IMG/VR virus record: IMGVR_UViG_3300030098_006359 | Coordinates: 3,640 to 34,279 of that record | Length of the DNA stretch: 30,640 nt | Reading direction: 5' to 3' (one strand) | Source of the DNA: a virus | In this document: in pieces, positions 1 to 8,627 of the stretch | Position numbering within the stretch: position 1 is the first letter of the stretch | Layout of the letters: every line of letters starts with the position of its first letter | Made by a program: the position numbers and the translations under genes | Notes under the pieces: model-generated | Seen by the model: only the letters and a program-made list of their open reading frames with translations | The model's database searches: none | What the model was told of the DNA's origin: nothing

Positions 1-2484
1 TTGTTTAAAGTCGATTTTTTTAAGTATGCCGCGATCTGGACCGCCGACAAAAAAGTGGAATATGCCGCGCTGCTCATCCTCTTTGATATCTCCTCTATAG
101 GGGGACATCTCACCGGCCTCTAATTTTCTTTTAGAGTGTAAAACAAAACAATTCGAAGTGTTTTTGATGCTTGTCACCTTTAGCGTGTTAATAGTACTAT
201 TATTTTTTAGCTGTAAAAATTCTTTTCTTTCTCCCTCTAGGGCATTTTCAAGCTCTTTTGAGGGCAAGTCGATTGAGGTTAAATCCATCTTAAAGTTGGG
301 CGGTATAAGTGACACAGAAACAAAATCAGAAGAATGGGAAAAAACAGATTGAGTTTTGTCCATCACAAACTTAATTAAGTCAAAAGTAAAATTCAAAAGT
401 GGATAATTTTTTCTGCCCGTTCCTACAATCTTTTGTGCCACAAAAAGATGAAATATCTCTAAAGATATTGGAAGATTATATAAATTAAAACGTTTGGTTG
501 TATTTCCACTCTCAGGAATATCATATTCTCCCAAAAAAACTTTAAAATTAGGAGATTCCTCTTCAATGGTTTTTCCAAAATCCCCCTTTTCTAATATTGA
601 AGTTAATAAATCTCCCAATCTGAAATAATAAAGTTTATCACCTTTCACCCATCGAGGGGATTCAAAATCCCAAACCACCGCGTCTTTGGCGCCGCCATGG
701 CGTGATACTCTTCGCTTACCTTTTCGTCTGCGCTTTGGCTTCTTTTTTATCTTCGTAGCTGCTTTTTCTGGAATGGTGTCGGGCTCAGGCGCATCTGATA
801 TCAAATCATCTCTTAAGAGTGACATACCGGCTTGCAGACTTAAAACAGTGTCAACTCCTAAGTCGCCATACTTTTCCATTAGGTATTCTTTTTCGTCCCA
901 CATGGGTCCAAGCTCAAGTTGATATCTATGTTCTGATCTAGGCTCATCTCCTTCTAGCTCCCCCTGCAATCTATTAATTTTTTCAGCTGAACTTTCCGAT
1001 CCTCCCTTTTCGATTGCTGTGTTTATCATGTCGACGTATGTATTAAACTCGCTTTTTCTACCTGTTGTAACATATGCTATTTTGTTTTGAGTTCGCAAAA
1101 ACTCTACATAAGAAAAAAGATGTTTACCTTTCATCGCCCGTTCATATCGGCTCTTTGACGTTTTCAGTGCTTTGATCGCTTTTTTCTGAGCAGCTACTTT
1201 TTTTCTTGTGGAGCGACCTTTCGCTTTTGCACTCTTTAAGGCTTTTGACCTTTTCTCAGCGGCCTTAAGGTTATTATCCATCTTCCTTAACTCATCTCTA
1301 ATTTGAGCGGCAGTAGTGTCTTTAGTTGCGGCTGTTAGCGCCTGGATTGGTGATTTGCTACCTGGATATTTTTTACGAAGAGCGTTTGTAGCCTGTTCTA
1401 CTTTTTTGAATTGCTCAAGCAAATCTTTGGGAAACTGATCTTTTGATTGTTCAGCTGCTTTATCTAACATATCTCTGTATTTATAAAGTTTTTCTGTTTC
1501 TTCTGCTAATTTTTCAGTAGACTCAATATAATTGTAACGTTCTCCAAGTTTTATTCGGAGAAGAGAATCTTCCGCTCGCTTAATAGCTGCATTCATTTTG
1601 TTCAGTTCATTGTTTCCCCCTTGATTTCTAAGTATATTAGAAACCTGTGAGGAAAAAGCAGATTCTAGGGCGCCCTTATAGTGTGCGGTGATGGTTAGAG
1701 AGCCGTCACTATTAAATTCCATTTGGTGAGTGTATAAGTCGGCAGTAATTGAAATTTTACTGTCCTGAACTGCGCTAACAAAGTCTTTGGAATTCGGTTG
1801 TGAAGCAATATGTGAGCCCTCTCCAGTTAACATGGACCATCCCAATCTTAGCCTTATTCTAAATGCTTTGCTATTTAAGCCAGTTGCAGAACCCTGCATT
1901 GAGGGAGGATATCTAATTAAATCTGAATAACTAACTGAATGTCCCTTTATTTCTTTTGGAAGGCGTTTGAACAAGGTCAAAGTGTCATTAAAGAAAAATT
2001 TAATTTTTATGTCCATCACATTTGCAGATACTGGGTTTCTTCCTCGACCTTCCATTTTAACATCTATTGATTGAATACCTGCATCTCGACCCCTAAAAAG
2101 AATATTTTTCATAGGAGAAGGCCAATCTTTTGTAAAATCTGAAAAGCTCTTAAAGGGAAATTCATACTCTTCAATTTCTTCTTTATTGTGTATGTATACT
2201 TTATATAATTCAATGTGTGGTACCAATTGACTATAATCAACGGGCCGACCATTGAAGAACGAAAGCACAGAAGGGTTTGTTGTTAGCATATTAATCGTAG
2301 AGGATCCGTCCGTCTTTGGTACAAAAATTTGTTTTATATAGGGGCTTTGTTTATGATTCTCTTCCAACGGTTTTACAAGAGAGGGCGCACGGACCATTAA
2401 ATAGCCCTGTCTAAGCCAGGGCCTTTTAGAAGTTTGCTTTACTGCCTTTTTTGCTGATTTTCCTTTTCCACAATCTCTAGCCAT
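1..2484 (-). CDS. Large baseplate/tail structural protein, 3' end outside window
   Basis: An open frame of 828 codons runs from ATG at 2484 off the left edge without a stop, so the C-terminus is missing. The start is preceded by GGAGAAAAGAG. I do not recognise a named family. Residues about 1-280 look mixed alpha/beta. Residues about 288-451 are a long charged helical, Ala/Lys/Glu-rich segment that is probably coiled coil. A very basic Lys/Arg patch lies near residues 576-598. The visible end contains FVGGPDRGILKKIDF. It is the last gene of the tail block, 26 bases after the gp53-like LysM baseplate gene. From position alone I infer a baseplate or hub/wedge component. A VgrG- or gp27-like hub is possible but not shown. 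Confidence 0.75.
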   Translation of the reverse strand, partial: MARDCGKGKSAKKAVKQTSKRPWLRQGYLMVRAPSLVKPLEENHKQSPYIKQIFVPKTDGSSTINMLTTNPSVLSFFNGRPVDYSQLVPHIELYKVYIHNKEEIEEYEFPFKSFSDFTKDWPSPMKNILFRGRDAGIQSIDVKMEGRGRNPVSANVMDIKIKFFFNDTLTLFKRLPKEIKGHSVSYSDLIRYPPSMQGSATGLNSKAFRIRLRLGWSMLTGEGSHIASQPNSKDFVSAVQDSKISITADLYTHQMEFNSDGSLTITAHYKGALESAFSSQVSNILRNQGGNNELNKMNAAIKRAEDSLLRIKLGERYNYIESTEKLAEETEKLYKYRDMLDKAAEQSKDQFPKDLLEQFKKVEQATNALRKKYPGSKSPIQALTAATKDTTAAQIRDELRKMDNNLKAAEKRSKALKSAKAKGRSTRKKVAAQKKAIKALKTSKSRYERAMKGKHLFSYVEFLRTQNKIAYVTTGRKSEFNTYVDMINTAIEKGGSESSAEKINRLQGELEGDEPRSEHRYQLELGPMWDEKEYLMEKYGDLGVDTVLSLQAGMSLLRDDLISDAPEPDTIPEKAATKIKKKPKRRRKGKRRVSRHGGAKDAVVWDFESPRWVKGDKLYYFRLGDLLTSILEKGDFGKTIEEESPNFKVFLGEYDIPESGNTTKRFNLYNLPISLEIFHLFVAQKIVGTGRKNYPLLNFTFDLIKFVMDKTQSVFSHSSDFVSVSLIPPNFKMDLTSIDLPSKELENALEGERKEFLQLKNNSTINTLKVTSIKNTSNCFVLHSKRKLEAGEMSPYRGDIKEDEQRGIFHFFVGGPDRGILKKIDFKQ

Positions 2485-2510
2485 TATTAACTCTTTTCTC
2501 CATCTATTCT

Positions 2511-2840
2511 TTATCTAAAAAAACTTAAAACCCTTTCCAATGGAAGAGGAATTAACACTGGATCTCCAGCTTCAAAATCACTCTCCAAGGGCTTTTGGTT
2601 GAACCAAGGTATAATCCACCACAAAGATGTGTCACCATAATATTTATCTGCTAGTTTATAGAAGCGAAAGCCAACGCCCCAATATTCTTTTTCAACATCA
2701 AAATCAGGAGACCAACCAAACTCAACTGTTGTGTGTTGAACAACATTGTTGACTTTCCTAGCAGTAAACTGATTTATATAGCTTGGATCAACATTTTTAA
2801 ATGTCGGAATGTTTTGATATCTTGAATAATTGTATGCCAT
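2511..2840 (-). CDS. Baseplate wedge protein, gp53-like with LysM-type domain
   Basis: A 109-residue protein. Its C-terminal half has the LysM-like pattern of phage gp53 and gpX-type baseplate proteins: YKLADKYYGDTSLWWIIPW, then N, then a GDPVLIPLPLERVL ending (residues about 62-106). In T4, gp53 joins the baseplate wedges around the hub, and in other contractile systems the LysM domain sits at the tube-baseplate joint. The start at 2840 has a GAGAGGAT ribosome-binding site. It lies 19 bases after the tube-initiator-like gene, so the two probably work together. The LysM-type assignment is fairly secure. The precise T4 equivalence is inferred from motif and position. Confidence 0.8.
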   Translation of the reverse strand: MAYNYSRYQNIPTFKNVDPSYINQFTARKVNNVVQHTTVEFGWSPDFDVEKEYWGVGFRFYKLADKYYGDTSLWWIIPWFNQKPLESDFEAGDPVLIPLPLERVLSFFR

Positions 2841-2859
2841 AATTTCTTATCCTCTCACC

Positions 2860-3786
2860 TTATATCTTATCCAATCTATAAGTGCTACGGCCCTTCAATC
2901 CCGCAGCGCCCTCATAGTCATGGCTGGGACTGAGTATACGCTCTGTATTTTTGCTTTCCACTCGTTTTCCAACCGATTTCGCGCCCTTTTTGGCAGTGCT
3001 ACTTTCTTCTTCGGGACTGTTTTCCGCAGAGGCTTTAATTGCAGGTTTTCCGTCTCCGCTAGCCTCGTCAACATTTTCTTTCTGAGTTGGTGGGTCATCT
3101 TCGGATGGTGTCTCAATTGGTGCGGAAGTACTGTTAAAGCCGCTTCGATATGGAAATTCCCCATCATAGCCATTTATACTAAATTTGTCCTTTTCTCCTG
3201 CGCGGCGCCAACCAACATCTTTATCGTGTATTACTTCAAAGGAAAAGCTAACTTTTATTTCGCGAGGAACTGCTAAATGATTGCCCTCTGCAGTTGAGGC
3301 ATATGCCATATTTCTTGCAATCTTACCCAATTGGTGGCTAAAGCCAGTTATATAGCCAGTTAAGCCCGTGGAAACGCCAGTACCACTATAACTTCCAACA
3401 TAACTACCATACCTAATTCTAAAAAAGGGAGGTGATCTCAAAAGGCTTTTAGTTGAGTCGGTCGACTGATACGCTGGATAAAGAAATTGCGTTAATAAAT
3501 TTATCTGATAAACATTATCTGAAACTCCTAGATTTCCATCAAAATAGTGATGAGCTTGACAGCTAAAAGAGAACCTCATTGAACGACCTGTGTTTTTGTA
3601 AGTAACGATTGGGTCCATACGACCATAAACCTCCTCTTTATTATAAGAGGGGCTAAATTGTTGACTAATATCTAAATTTTCCACAGGTAACGAAATACCA
3701 GGATGATTTATGTGCAAGGGGACTATATCTAACGTTTTATAGCCGCTTTTTCTGATATTTTTGCTCTCTAGGGGTTTCAAATCCAT
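2860..3786 (-). CDS. Tail tube initiator-like baseplate protein (gp48/gp54 or CIS_tube slot)
   Basis: A 308-residue protein directly downstream of the tape measure gene, the position that T4 gives to gp48 and gp54, the tube-fold proteins that cap the baseplate and start tube growth. Residues about 110-195 carry a pattern I associate with contractile-system tube initiators: SPPFFRIRYGSYV, then GLTGYITGFSHQLG, then VPREIKVSFSFEVIHDKDVGW shortened by one residue at its end. After residue about 215 comes a low-complexity Pro/Glu/Ser/Lys tail, probably disordered. AAAAAGGAG precedes the start. The neighbouring LysM protein fits, since Afp7-type proteins combine both domains in one chain. The family call is by pattern only. 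Confidence 0.7.
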   Translation of the reverse strand: MDLKPLESKNIRKSGYKTLDIVPLHINHPGISLPVENLDISQQFSPSYNKEEVYGRMDPIVTYKNTGRSMRFSFSCQAHHYFDGNLGVSDNVYQINLLTQFLYPAYQSTDSTKSLLRSPPFFRIRYGSYVGSYSGTGVSTGLTGYITGFSHQLGKIARNMAYASTAEGNHLAVPREIKVSFSFEVIHDKDVGWRRAGEKDKFSINGYDGEFPYRSGFNSTSAPIETPSEDDPPTQKENVDEASGDGKPAIKASAENSPEEESSTAKKGAKSVGKRVESKNTERILSPSHDYEGAAGLKGRSTYRLDKI

Positions 3787-3815
3787 TTCTTTATCAATTC
3801 TCCTTTTTAAGTTAA

Positions 3816-5990
3816 CTAAGCTAGCGACGTAACATGCATACTTACTAAATCATTATTTAAATAAACATTAGGCGCTGGCTGGTTCTTGATCGCATCTGCA
3901 ACAGCTACAGATACTGCGTTAGCTACTTCCTGTAATTGGGGGCCCTGAGCATATGGGCTGGGAATAGTGTCCATGCCCATAAATATATCCGTCATATTTT
4001 GGTTTGCTTGGGTCATTTGCGGTTGCGCTGGCGTGATCTGAGGACCGGCAGCGGGTGTTTCAGTGGTGGCTTCTACTGGTGTTGGAGTGGGATCTAGCGG
4101 ATTTGGCGCCTGACCTGTCGACTGTTCGGCTGCCGTTTTAGCTATGACTCCAGATACGACACCTTCTTTTCCCGCGATGGCGAAGGCGCCAGCAATTTTC
4201 GCAAATTGTTCCAAGGCGCCTTTTTTGTCTCCCGATTCCAGCGCTGTAAATACTTTGTTTATCTCTTTATGCATCGCTTGTAATGAGCCTACAGCTATTC
4301 CACCAATATCTCTCCTAAATGTGTCACCCAACTTAGTTACTTGTCTGTTGACTAAGTTAATCAATTTGCGAGATTCTGTATATGCTTTGTTGAGTAAAAA
4401 TGTACTTTGTTTCGTCGCCTCCATTTGATCTTGGATTGATACTGCTGATGCTGATGCTGCCATACCCAATCTCTCATAAGAGGCACCATTTTTATCAACA
4501 GCCTGAGTTGCACTATCAATTTCACCTTGTTGGGCCCCAAACATTCTAGCTGCGGCTTGAACATCCATACCCACCGACTGGGCAATTGCTTTTTTCTTGA
4601 ACCTATCCATTTCAGCAAAGCTTTCGCCGCTTTGGGTCATCATGTCCTTCAACATTTCAATACGCTCTGATTCAGAGGCATTGACCATATCTAGAGTATT
4701 GAGATAAGGACCGCCCATCATTGCATTCAATTCACCAACAGCATTTGCTGCTTTTTCGATGTCATCGAATCTTGATGCAACATCCATAACCTTGCTCATT
4801 TCCACTCCAGTCGTAGCAGCGATGATAGAGAGCTTTTTAAACTCATCTTTGGCCTTGGGTAGTGAATATGCTGCTAAATTTTTCATTGCCGAGTCAAAGT
4901 TTTTACTTACCATGTCGGCGCTTTGGCCAGTTACACGAGCAATGTTGACAAATTCGGCTCCCAATAGCTTACTTTGTTTAAGAATATCGCTGCGACGATA
5001 AGTTTTTCCTAAAACATCGACTGCTTTACCGAAGCCTTCTGTTCCTAAGCCCACTTTTTTAAATGTTAGGGCCATTTCTGTTAACTGATCTGCTGCAGCT
5101 ATATTTCTTTTTGCGTTAGTGCCCAACAACATTCCATAAGTTCTGGAGGCCTTTGTCAGCCCTGTATATGCTTCGGTGACATCTTTTACTGTCACGCCAA
5201 GCATTCTATTTCTTCTTTGAAGTTTTATAACACGACCAGTAAAATTAGAAACTGCTGCGTCACCCTTTATTACTTGGCCAGTAAATTCAACAAACCCTGT
5301 AGTTAAATTGCTAAATTCCATATATAGGGATTTTACAGTATTTGCTAAACTCATCATAGCACCAGCTAACTTATCGTTTTGGGCTACTCCAGCGCCAAGA
5401 AAACCAGCTAGCTGTGGAAACTTATCCATTACATCTTTTTCATATTGACCAGCAAAATTGGCAGTTTTGTCTGTGAGGACATCGACTCCCCTAGCAAGAG
5501 TGCTGGTGAGCAAATCGCCTTGATTTATCGCATTACTAAAACTTTTGCCTGTTGACCTAATGGCGGTGTCAAAAAGTTTAGTCTGTTGAACATTTTTGGT
5601 GAGTGCGGTTCGCAGCTGCTGTTGGCCACTAACTTGTGTATTGGTCTGAGCGATTATATTCTCATTTGCTTCTATTTGTTCTAATAAGAGCTTCTTTTTT
5701 TCTGCGCTTATTGTATTGTTTGCTTTTAGTTGGTTTCCTAAGAGCTTATAGATTTGAACTTGTACTTGGGCGCTGTCGTTTTGATCTACAAAGTCGGTGC
5801 CCATGTCTTTGATGACTTGCTTCATTGCCTCGGCTGTTTGTTTTCCCTCGCGCATCTGGGTCACAAAGTCAGCAGTGGCGTTTTTAATTTGAGCCACCTC
5901 ATCCGCAGCGCTGTTCAGAGAATCCACCAAATTTTCTAAATTGGCTTCTTCCAGGGCCGCAATCGTCTCTTGAAGAGTTTTGTCTGACAT
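3816..5990 (-). CDS. Tail tape measure protein candidate
   Basis: A 724-residue, strongly helical protein, the largest gene in the stretch from the tail chaperones to the baseplate, which is where tape measures lie. The first 150 residues have heptad-like spacing (ALEEANLENLVDSLNSAADE onward), and the middle is Ala/Lys/Met-rich. A short hydrophobic stretch lies near residues 215-245. A Pro/Thr/Gln linker (about 630-680) leads to a small C-terminal end containing NVYLNNDL. At roughly 1.5 angstroms per helical residue it would span about 110 nm, near the T4 range (gp29, 590 residues). GGGAG lies about 14 bases before the ATG. Its role in fixing tail length is inferred from size, composition and place. 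Confidence 0.75.
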   Translation of the reverse strand: MSDKTLQETIAALEEANLENLVDSLNSAADEVAQIKNATADFVTQMREGKQTAEAMKQVIKDMGTDFVDQNDSAQVQVQIYKLLGNQLKANNTISAEKKKLLLEQIEANENIIAQTNTQVSGQQQLRTALTKNVQQTKLFDTAIRSTGKSFSNAINQGDLLTSTLARGVDVLTDKTANFAGQYEKDVMDKFPQLAGFLGAGVAQNDKLAGAMMSLANTVKSLYMEFSNLTTGFVEFTGQVIKGDAAVSNFTGRVIKLQRRNRMLGVTVKDVTEAYTGLTKASRTYGMLLGTNAKRNIAAADQLTEMALTFKKVGLGTEGFGKAVDVLGKTYRRSDILKQSKLLGAEFVNIARVTGQSADMVSKNFDSAMKNLAAYSLPKAKDEFKKLSIIAATTGVEMSKVMDVASRFDDIEKAANAVGELNAMMGGPYLNTLDMVNASESERIEMLKDMMTQSGESFAEMDRFKKKAIAQSVGMDVQAAARMFGAQQGEIDSATQAVDKNGASYERLGMAASASAVSIQDQMEATKQSTFLLNKAYTESRKLINLVNRQVTKLGDTFRRDIGGIAVGSLQAMHKEINKVFTALESGDKKGALEQFAKIAGAFAIAGKEGVVSGVIAKTAAEQSTGQAPNPLDPTPTPVEATTETPAAGPQITPAQPQMTQANQNMTDIFMGMDTIPSPYAQGPQLQEVANAVSVAVADAIKNQPAPNVYLNNDLVSMHVTSLA

Positions 5991-6022
5991 ACTATAAAAT
6001 ACTCCCTACAAACCTGTACATG

Positions 6023-6034
6023 TATAAATAGTTA
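6023..6034 (-). promoter_or_regulatory. ACTATTTAT-type motif upstream of tape measure gene
   Basis: The sense strand reads TAACTATTTATA, ending 32 bases before the tape measure ATG in a 73-base intergenic gap. The same motif precedes five other structural genes in this window. It may be a phage late-promoter core or another cis-element. It is not the T4 late consensus TATAAATA in the transcribed direction. Confidence 0.35.
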
Positions 6035-6063
6035 AGCAGTGTAATTTTTTATTATTATATAGG

Positions 6064-6261
6064 CTAGCGTCTTTGTGGTTGTTTTTTGGCTTCAGCTTCC
6101 TTTTCTTTCTGTTTCAAAAGCTTTTCAAAATACCAACCGCGTAGCCCAACAGGAAGATTATACAATTCCATTAACGACCAATTACTATAATATTTCATAT
6201 AGAAAAATTGTTCATAAATGCTTTGAATATACTCATGAGTTAGACCAAAAAAAGTCCGCAT
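6064..6261 (-). CDS. gp51-like small tail assembly/baseplate protein, nested start
   Basis: A 65-residue protein whose ATG at 6261 lies inside the end of the gp26-like gene (29-base overlap, different frame). The start is chosen because TGGAGG at 6276-6271 stands nine bases upstream. A longer frame opening at 6315 lacks support. The sequence is aromatic-rich with LMELYNLPVGLRGWYFEKLL followed by a charged Lys/Glu tail, similar in style to the short downstream partner of phage tail chaperone pairs. T4 gp51 acts with gp26 in hub assembly. The gp51 link rests on position and the NLPxxxRxW-like pattern. A frameshifted fusion with the upstream gene is an alternative expression route. Confidence 0.65.
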   Translation of the reverse strand: MRTFFGLTHEYIQSIYEQFFYMKYYSNWSLMELYNLPVGLRGWYFEKLLKQKEKEAEAKKQPQRR

Positions 6262-7105
6262 TAAGCGGAACCTCCAGTAAATCACTGTGACCGCAATGTG
6301 AACACTTAAAATCATGACTTAAATCTAAGCTTGGAACTAGCTTATCATAAGTTTTCCTAATATAGCGAGCATAAATTGCTGGAAGTGTATTAATGAACCC
6401 ATTTAGAGAATTAGGCTCCGTGACACCATTTACTGAAATTATTAAGCTTCTCAAGAAATCAGTAACTGGGCTTTCTGGAAAGTTGCGTTTTCTTTTGTGT
6501 TGAATGGTCTCATTGATCTTCTTTTCGTCGTATCCGGTTAAAAGCCTTACCTCGACAGTAAAATCAGTTTCTGGAATTGGAATTAAAAAAGTATTTCTCT
6601 CAGTAAGACTGATTCCCTTTTCTTCCAATAGCTCTTCAGAAACTTTAGAAGACTGCAGGGCGCCCAAATTAAAATTATATTGTTGACTCTCACCACATGA
6701 AGGGCATTTGACGGTCGTTTCGTACAACATGCCATATCCATGGGAACGCGCTGCAACAATAAGGGCGTTTTTGTCCCCAAGAAGTAAATCATCGACTCTA
6801 ACTCGATTATCAACAATAATACTTTCAAGCATTCTATCCAAAGCTAGCCCTTTTTTTAATAGGGCTTGAGAGGTTAATATGTCCTCTTCTTTGGTTGTCA
6901 TGTGTTTGATTTCAATAACCTCTTGATTGTGAAGCGGGTGATTTGGTGGATAATAACTTCCACCACTAGGAAGTTCAACAAATTCTGTTGGTGTAATAAA
7001 GTTCAATGTTTGTGGTACATTAGGGGCGCTTGGAGTGTGCTCCTGTGAAGGTGGTAGATCTACCGGTGGCGCTGCGCTTAAGCGACCTTCATTTCTATTA
7101 GCCAT
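6233..7105 (-). CDS. Baseplate hub assembly protein, gp26-like (T4_baseplate family), zinc-binding
   Basis: A 290-residue protein. After a Pro-rich N-terminus it has ELPSGGSYYPP (residues about 44-54) and IEIKHMTTKEEDIL (about 65-77), the opening pattern of the T4-type baseplate family (gp26). Two CxxC pairs, C134/C137 (CPSCGES) and C268/C271 (CSHCGHS), probably bind one zinc ion and staple the chain ends together. The family helps assemble the baseplate hub and tape measure complex. The gene precedes, and overlaps by 29 bases, the gp51-like gene, as in a tail chaperone pair. GAGAGG precedes the ATG. The last codons contain a run of seven T at 6253-6247. Confidence 0.75.
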   Translation of the reverse strand: MANRNEGRLSAAPPVDLPPSQEHTPSAPNVPQTLNFITPTEFVELPSGGSYYPPNHPLHNQEVIEIKHMTTKEEDILTSQALLKKGLALDRMLESIIVDNRVRVDDLLLGDKNALIVAARSHGYGMLYETTVKCPSCGESQQYNFNLGALQSSKVSEELLEEKGISLTERNTFLIPIPETDFTVEVRLLTGYDEKKINETIQHKRKRNFPESPVTDFLRSLIISVNGVTEPNSLNGFINTLPAIYARYIRKTYDKLVPSLDLSHDFKCSHCGHSDLLEVPLNADFFWSNS

Positions 7106-7156
7106 ATTAACCTCTCTTTATACTAAATTAAATTATATTATATATATTTGCTTATT

Positions 7157-7915
7157 TTAAGCTTTTTCTTTTGATTCGCCAAACATACTAGTCCAGTTCA
7201 TCTTATCTGTCCACCAGTCTGCTGCCTTATCCAACGCTGTTGAGTAGGGATTCCACGCTCGACCCATATCCTTTGATCTCTCGGACAAAAGGCGATCTCC
7301 CCATGAACTTAAATATTCAAAATTCTTATATTCAAAAGTCATATCAATAGTGCCAAAGCCTGACCCTTTATAATTTATAGGGGAAAAACTAACTGATGTC
7401 TGTACTGGATCTTCTATTATCCATTCTCCAACGGTGCGACCAGCATTATCAAATTCAATAATATGAAACACTCTTGGGTATTCCATCCATGATGTTTGGA
7501 GCACTTCCGGTGGCTGATCTTCCCGTACCAGCATTGTTCTATCAGCAAATGTACTAGTTTTCCCTTGAAGCACTAAAGATGTATGCACGGCAGCTGCAGT
7601 GTTCGCACCTTTGTTGTGATTTACAACATCCAAAAGCGTAATTTTCAGAGGGTTTGTTTTAAAACCCTGTGTCGGATAGCTAATTTTCGCAAAATCACCA
7701 GATTTTAACTGATATTCTGCGGTCGTTGCCTCAATTGAAGAATAACCGGGGCGACTAAAAGATGTTATTAAATAGGGTTCAATATTTTGTAAGCCATCGC
7801 CGCCAAAAATAAGATCTGGAAAGATCAAAATAGCCTCAAAAACTCTTTTTGGTCGCGCTTCGCTATTAGACCAGAATTGAAAAGCTTTTGGACTAAACAT
7901 TGGGAACTCAGGCAT
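7157..7915 (-). CDS. Second tail tube-fold protein (gp19 paralogue)
   Basis: A 252-residue protein just downstream of the tail tube gene and similar to it. Both share an aromatic QFWS near the N-terminus and a C-terminal pattern of a turn, a W-containing strand (VGEWIIEDPVQTSVSF here, IERWTLQNCWLSAVNF in the tube) and a final beta strand (DMTFEYKNFEYLS against NVQLTLRYDWAEY). It ends with an extra helical, Trp-rich tail of about 45 residues. In T4 such divergent tube-fold proteins (gp48, gp54) sit between baseplate and tube. This could be one, or a minor tube protein. A weak GGAG-like site, GGAGCACCC, precedes the ATG. Confidence 0.7.
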   Translation of the reverse strand: MPEFPMFSPKAFQFWSNSEARPKRVFEAILIFPDLIFGGDGLQNIEPYLITSFSRPGYSSIEATTAEYQLKSGDFAKISYPTQGFKTNPLKITLLDVVNHNKGANTAAAVHTSLVLQGKTSTFADRTMLVREDQPPEVLQTSWMEYPRVFHIIEFDNAGRTVGEWIIEDPVQTSVSFSPINYKGSGFGTIDMTFEYKNFEYLSSWGDRLLSERSKDMGRAWNPYSTALDKAADWWTDKMNWTSMFGESKEKA

Positions 7916-7936
7916 AATTTAAGGGTGCTCCACTTT

Positions 7937-8581
7937 TTAAGTTGCGAGACCTGCTGATGGGCTTCGTGTGAGTCCCAATTCAGTTTGATAGTTTGTAATC
8001 GTCGAAGGCTGATCCATGCCGTTAGTCATAACGCTCTCAGGAATCGGAAGTGCCGCTTTCGGATCTGGCTGTCCTTCATATTCAGCCCAGTCATATCTAA
8101 GTGTTAATTGGACATTGATCATTGAGTCGCTTTCATATGTAAGTTCCCCAAAATTCACAGCCGACAACCAACAATTTTGGAGCGTCCACCTTTCAATGAC
8201 GTTACCCGTTGCATCAATTTGCTCCATCTGAGGCACTCCAAGAGCTTTGACACCATCTTTTTTACTAAAAGATCTTTTTGCATCGGTATATTTACCAGGA
8301 ATGGCATAACCAGAGGCTTGGAGAGTTTTAACCACAATAGCAGACGCGTCCGGAAAAACAGGATCAACCAATGTTATATTAAGTTCATTCCACTGGATTC
8401 TCCCAGGATAGTGAAAAGTGTGAGAAACAAATTGATGTTGAATCCCCTCAATGGTAAAGCTCGGTTTTCCAGCTGTTTTAATAACATATGTAGGAATTTT
8501 GTTTAAAAGCAAAATCCACCGATAACTTCTTTTTGGGTCGACCGTAGAGGCGCTCCAGAATTGATCTTGTTGAATTGTCAT
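7937..8581 (-). CDS. Tail tube protein, gp19-like
   Basis: A 214-residue protein immediately after the sheath gene, the normal sheath-then-tube order of myoviruses. Length and pattern fit T4 gp19 (163 residues) with small insertions: an N-terminal FWSASTVDPKRSYRWILLL, a central ITLVDPVFPDAS strand-turn and a C-terminal beta region ending in NVQLTLRYDWAEY. It polymerises as hexameric rings to form the inner tube through which DNA passes. AGAAGGAG stands 13 bases before the ATG, and the ACTATTTATT-like motif lies 21 bases upstream. Function is from family resemblance and order. Confidence 0.85.
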   Translation of the reverse strand: MTIQQDQFWSASTVDPKRSYRWILLLNKIPTYVIKTAGKPSFTIEGIQHQFVSHTFHYPGRIQWNELNITLVDPVFPDASAIVVKTLQASGYAIPGKYTDAKRSFSKKDGVKALGVPQMEQIDATGNVIERWTLQNCWLSAVNFGELTYESDSMINVQLTLRYDWAEYEGQPDPKAALPIPESVMTNGMDQPSTITNYQTELGLTRSPSAGLAT

Positions 8582-8602
8582 TAGCTTAAAGTCTCCTTCT
8601 AT

Positions 8603-8615
8603 AATTAAATAGAAC
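8603..8615 (-). promoter_or_regulatory. CTATTTAATT variant motif upstream of tail tube gene
   Basis: The sense strand reads GTTCTATTTAATT, 21 bases before the tube ATG and upstream of its AGAAGGAG site. It is the most divergent copy of the repeated intergenic motif. Possible late promoter. Confidence 0.25.
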
Positions 8616-8627
8616 TAAGTTGAATTT

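Noticed and set aside
158-922. Two short plus-strand frames near the left edge
   Set aside because: They lie inside the long continuous minus-strand frame 1-2484 and have no support of their own.
2830-3276. Plus-strand open frame of 148 codons opposite the tube-initiator-like gene
   Set aside because: Shadow of a well-supported minus-strand gene with its own ribosome site. The translated product has no recognisable pattern.
6023-6034. T4-type late promoter TATAAATA
   Set aside because: The exact octamer is present only on the plus strand here, pointing away from all genes. I treat the sense-strand ACTATTTATT as the motif instead.
7150-7162. Palindrome gcttattttaagc at the end of the second tube-fold gene
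   Set aside because: Only five pairs with a three-base loop, overlapping the stop codon and without a T run in the sense direction. Not a convincing terminator.
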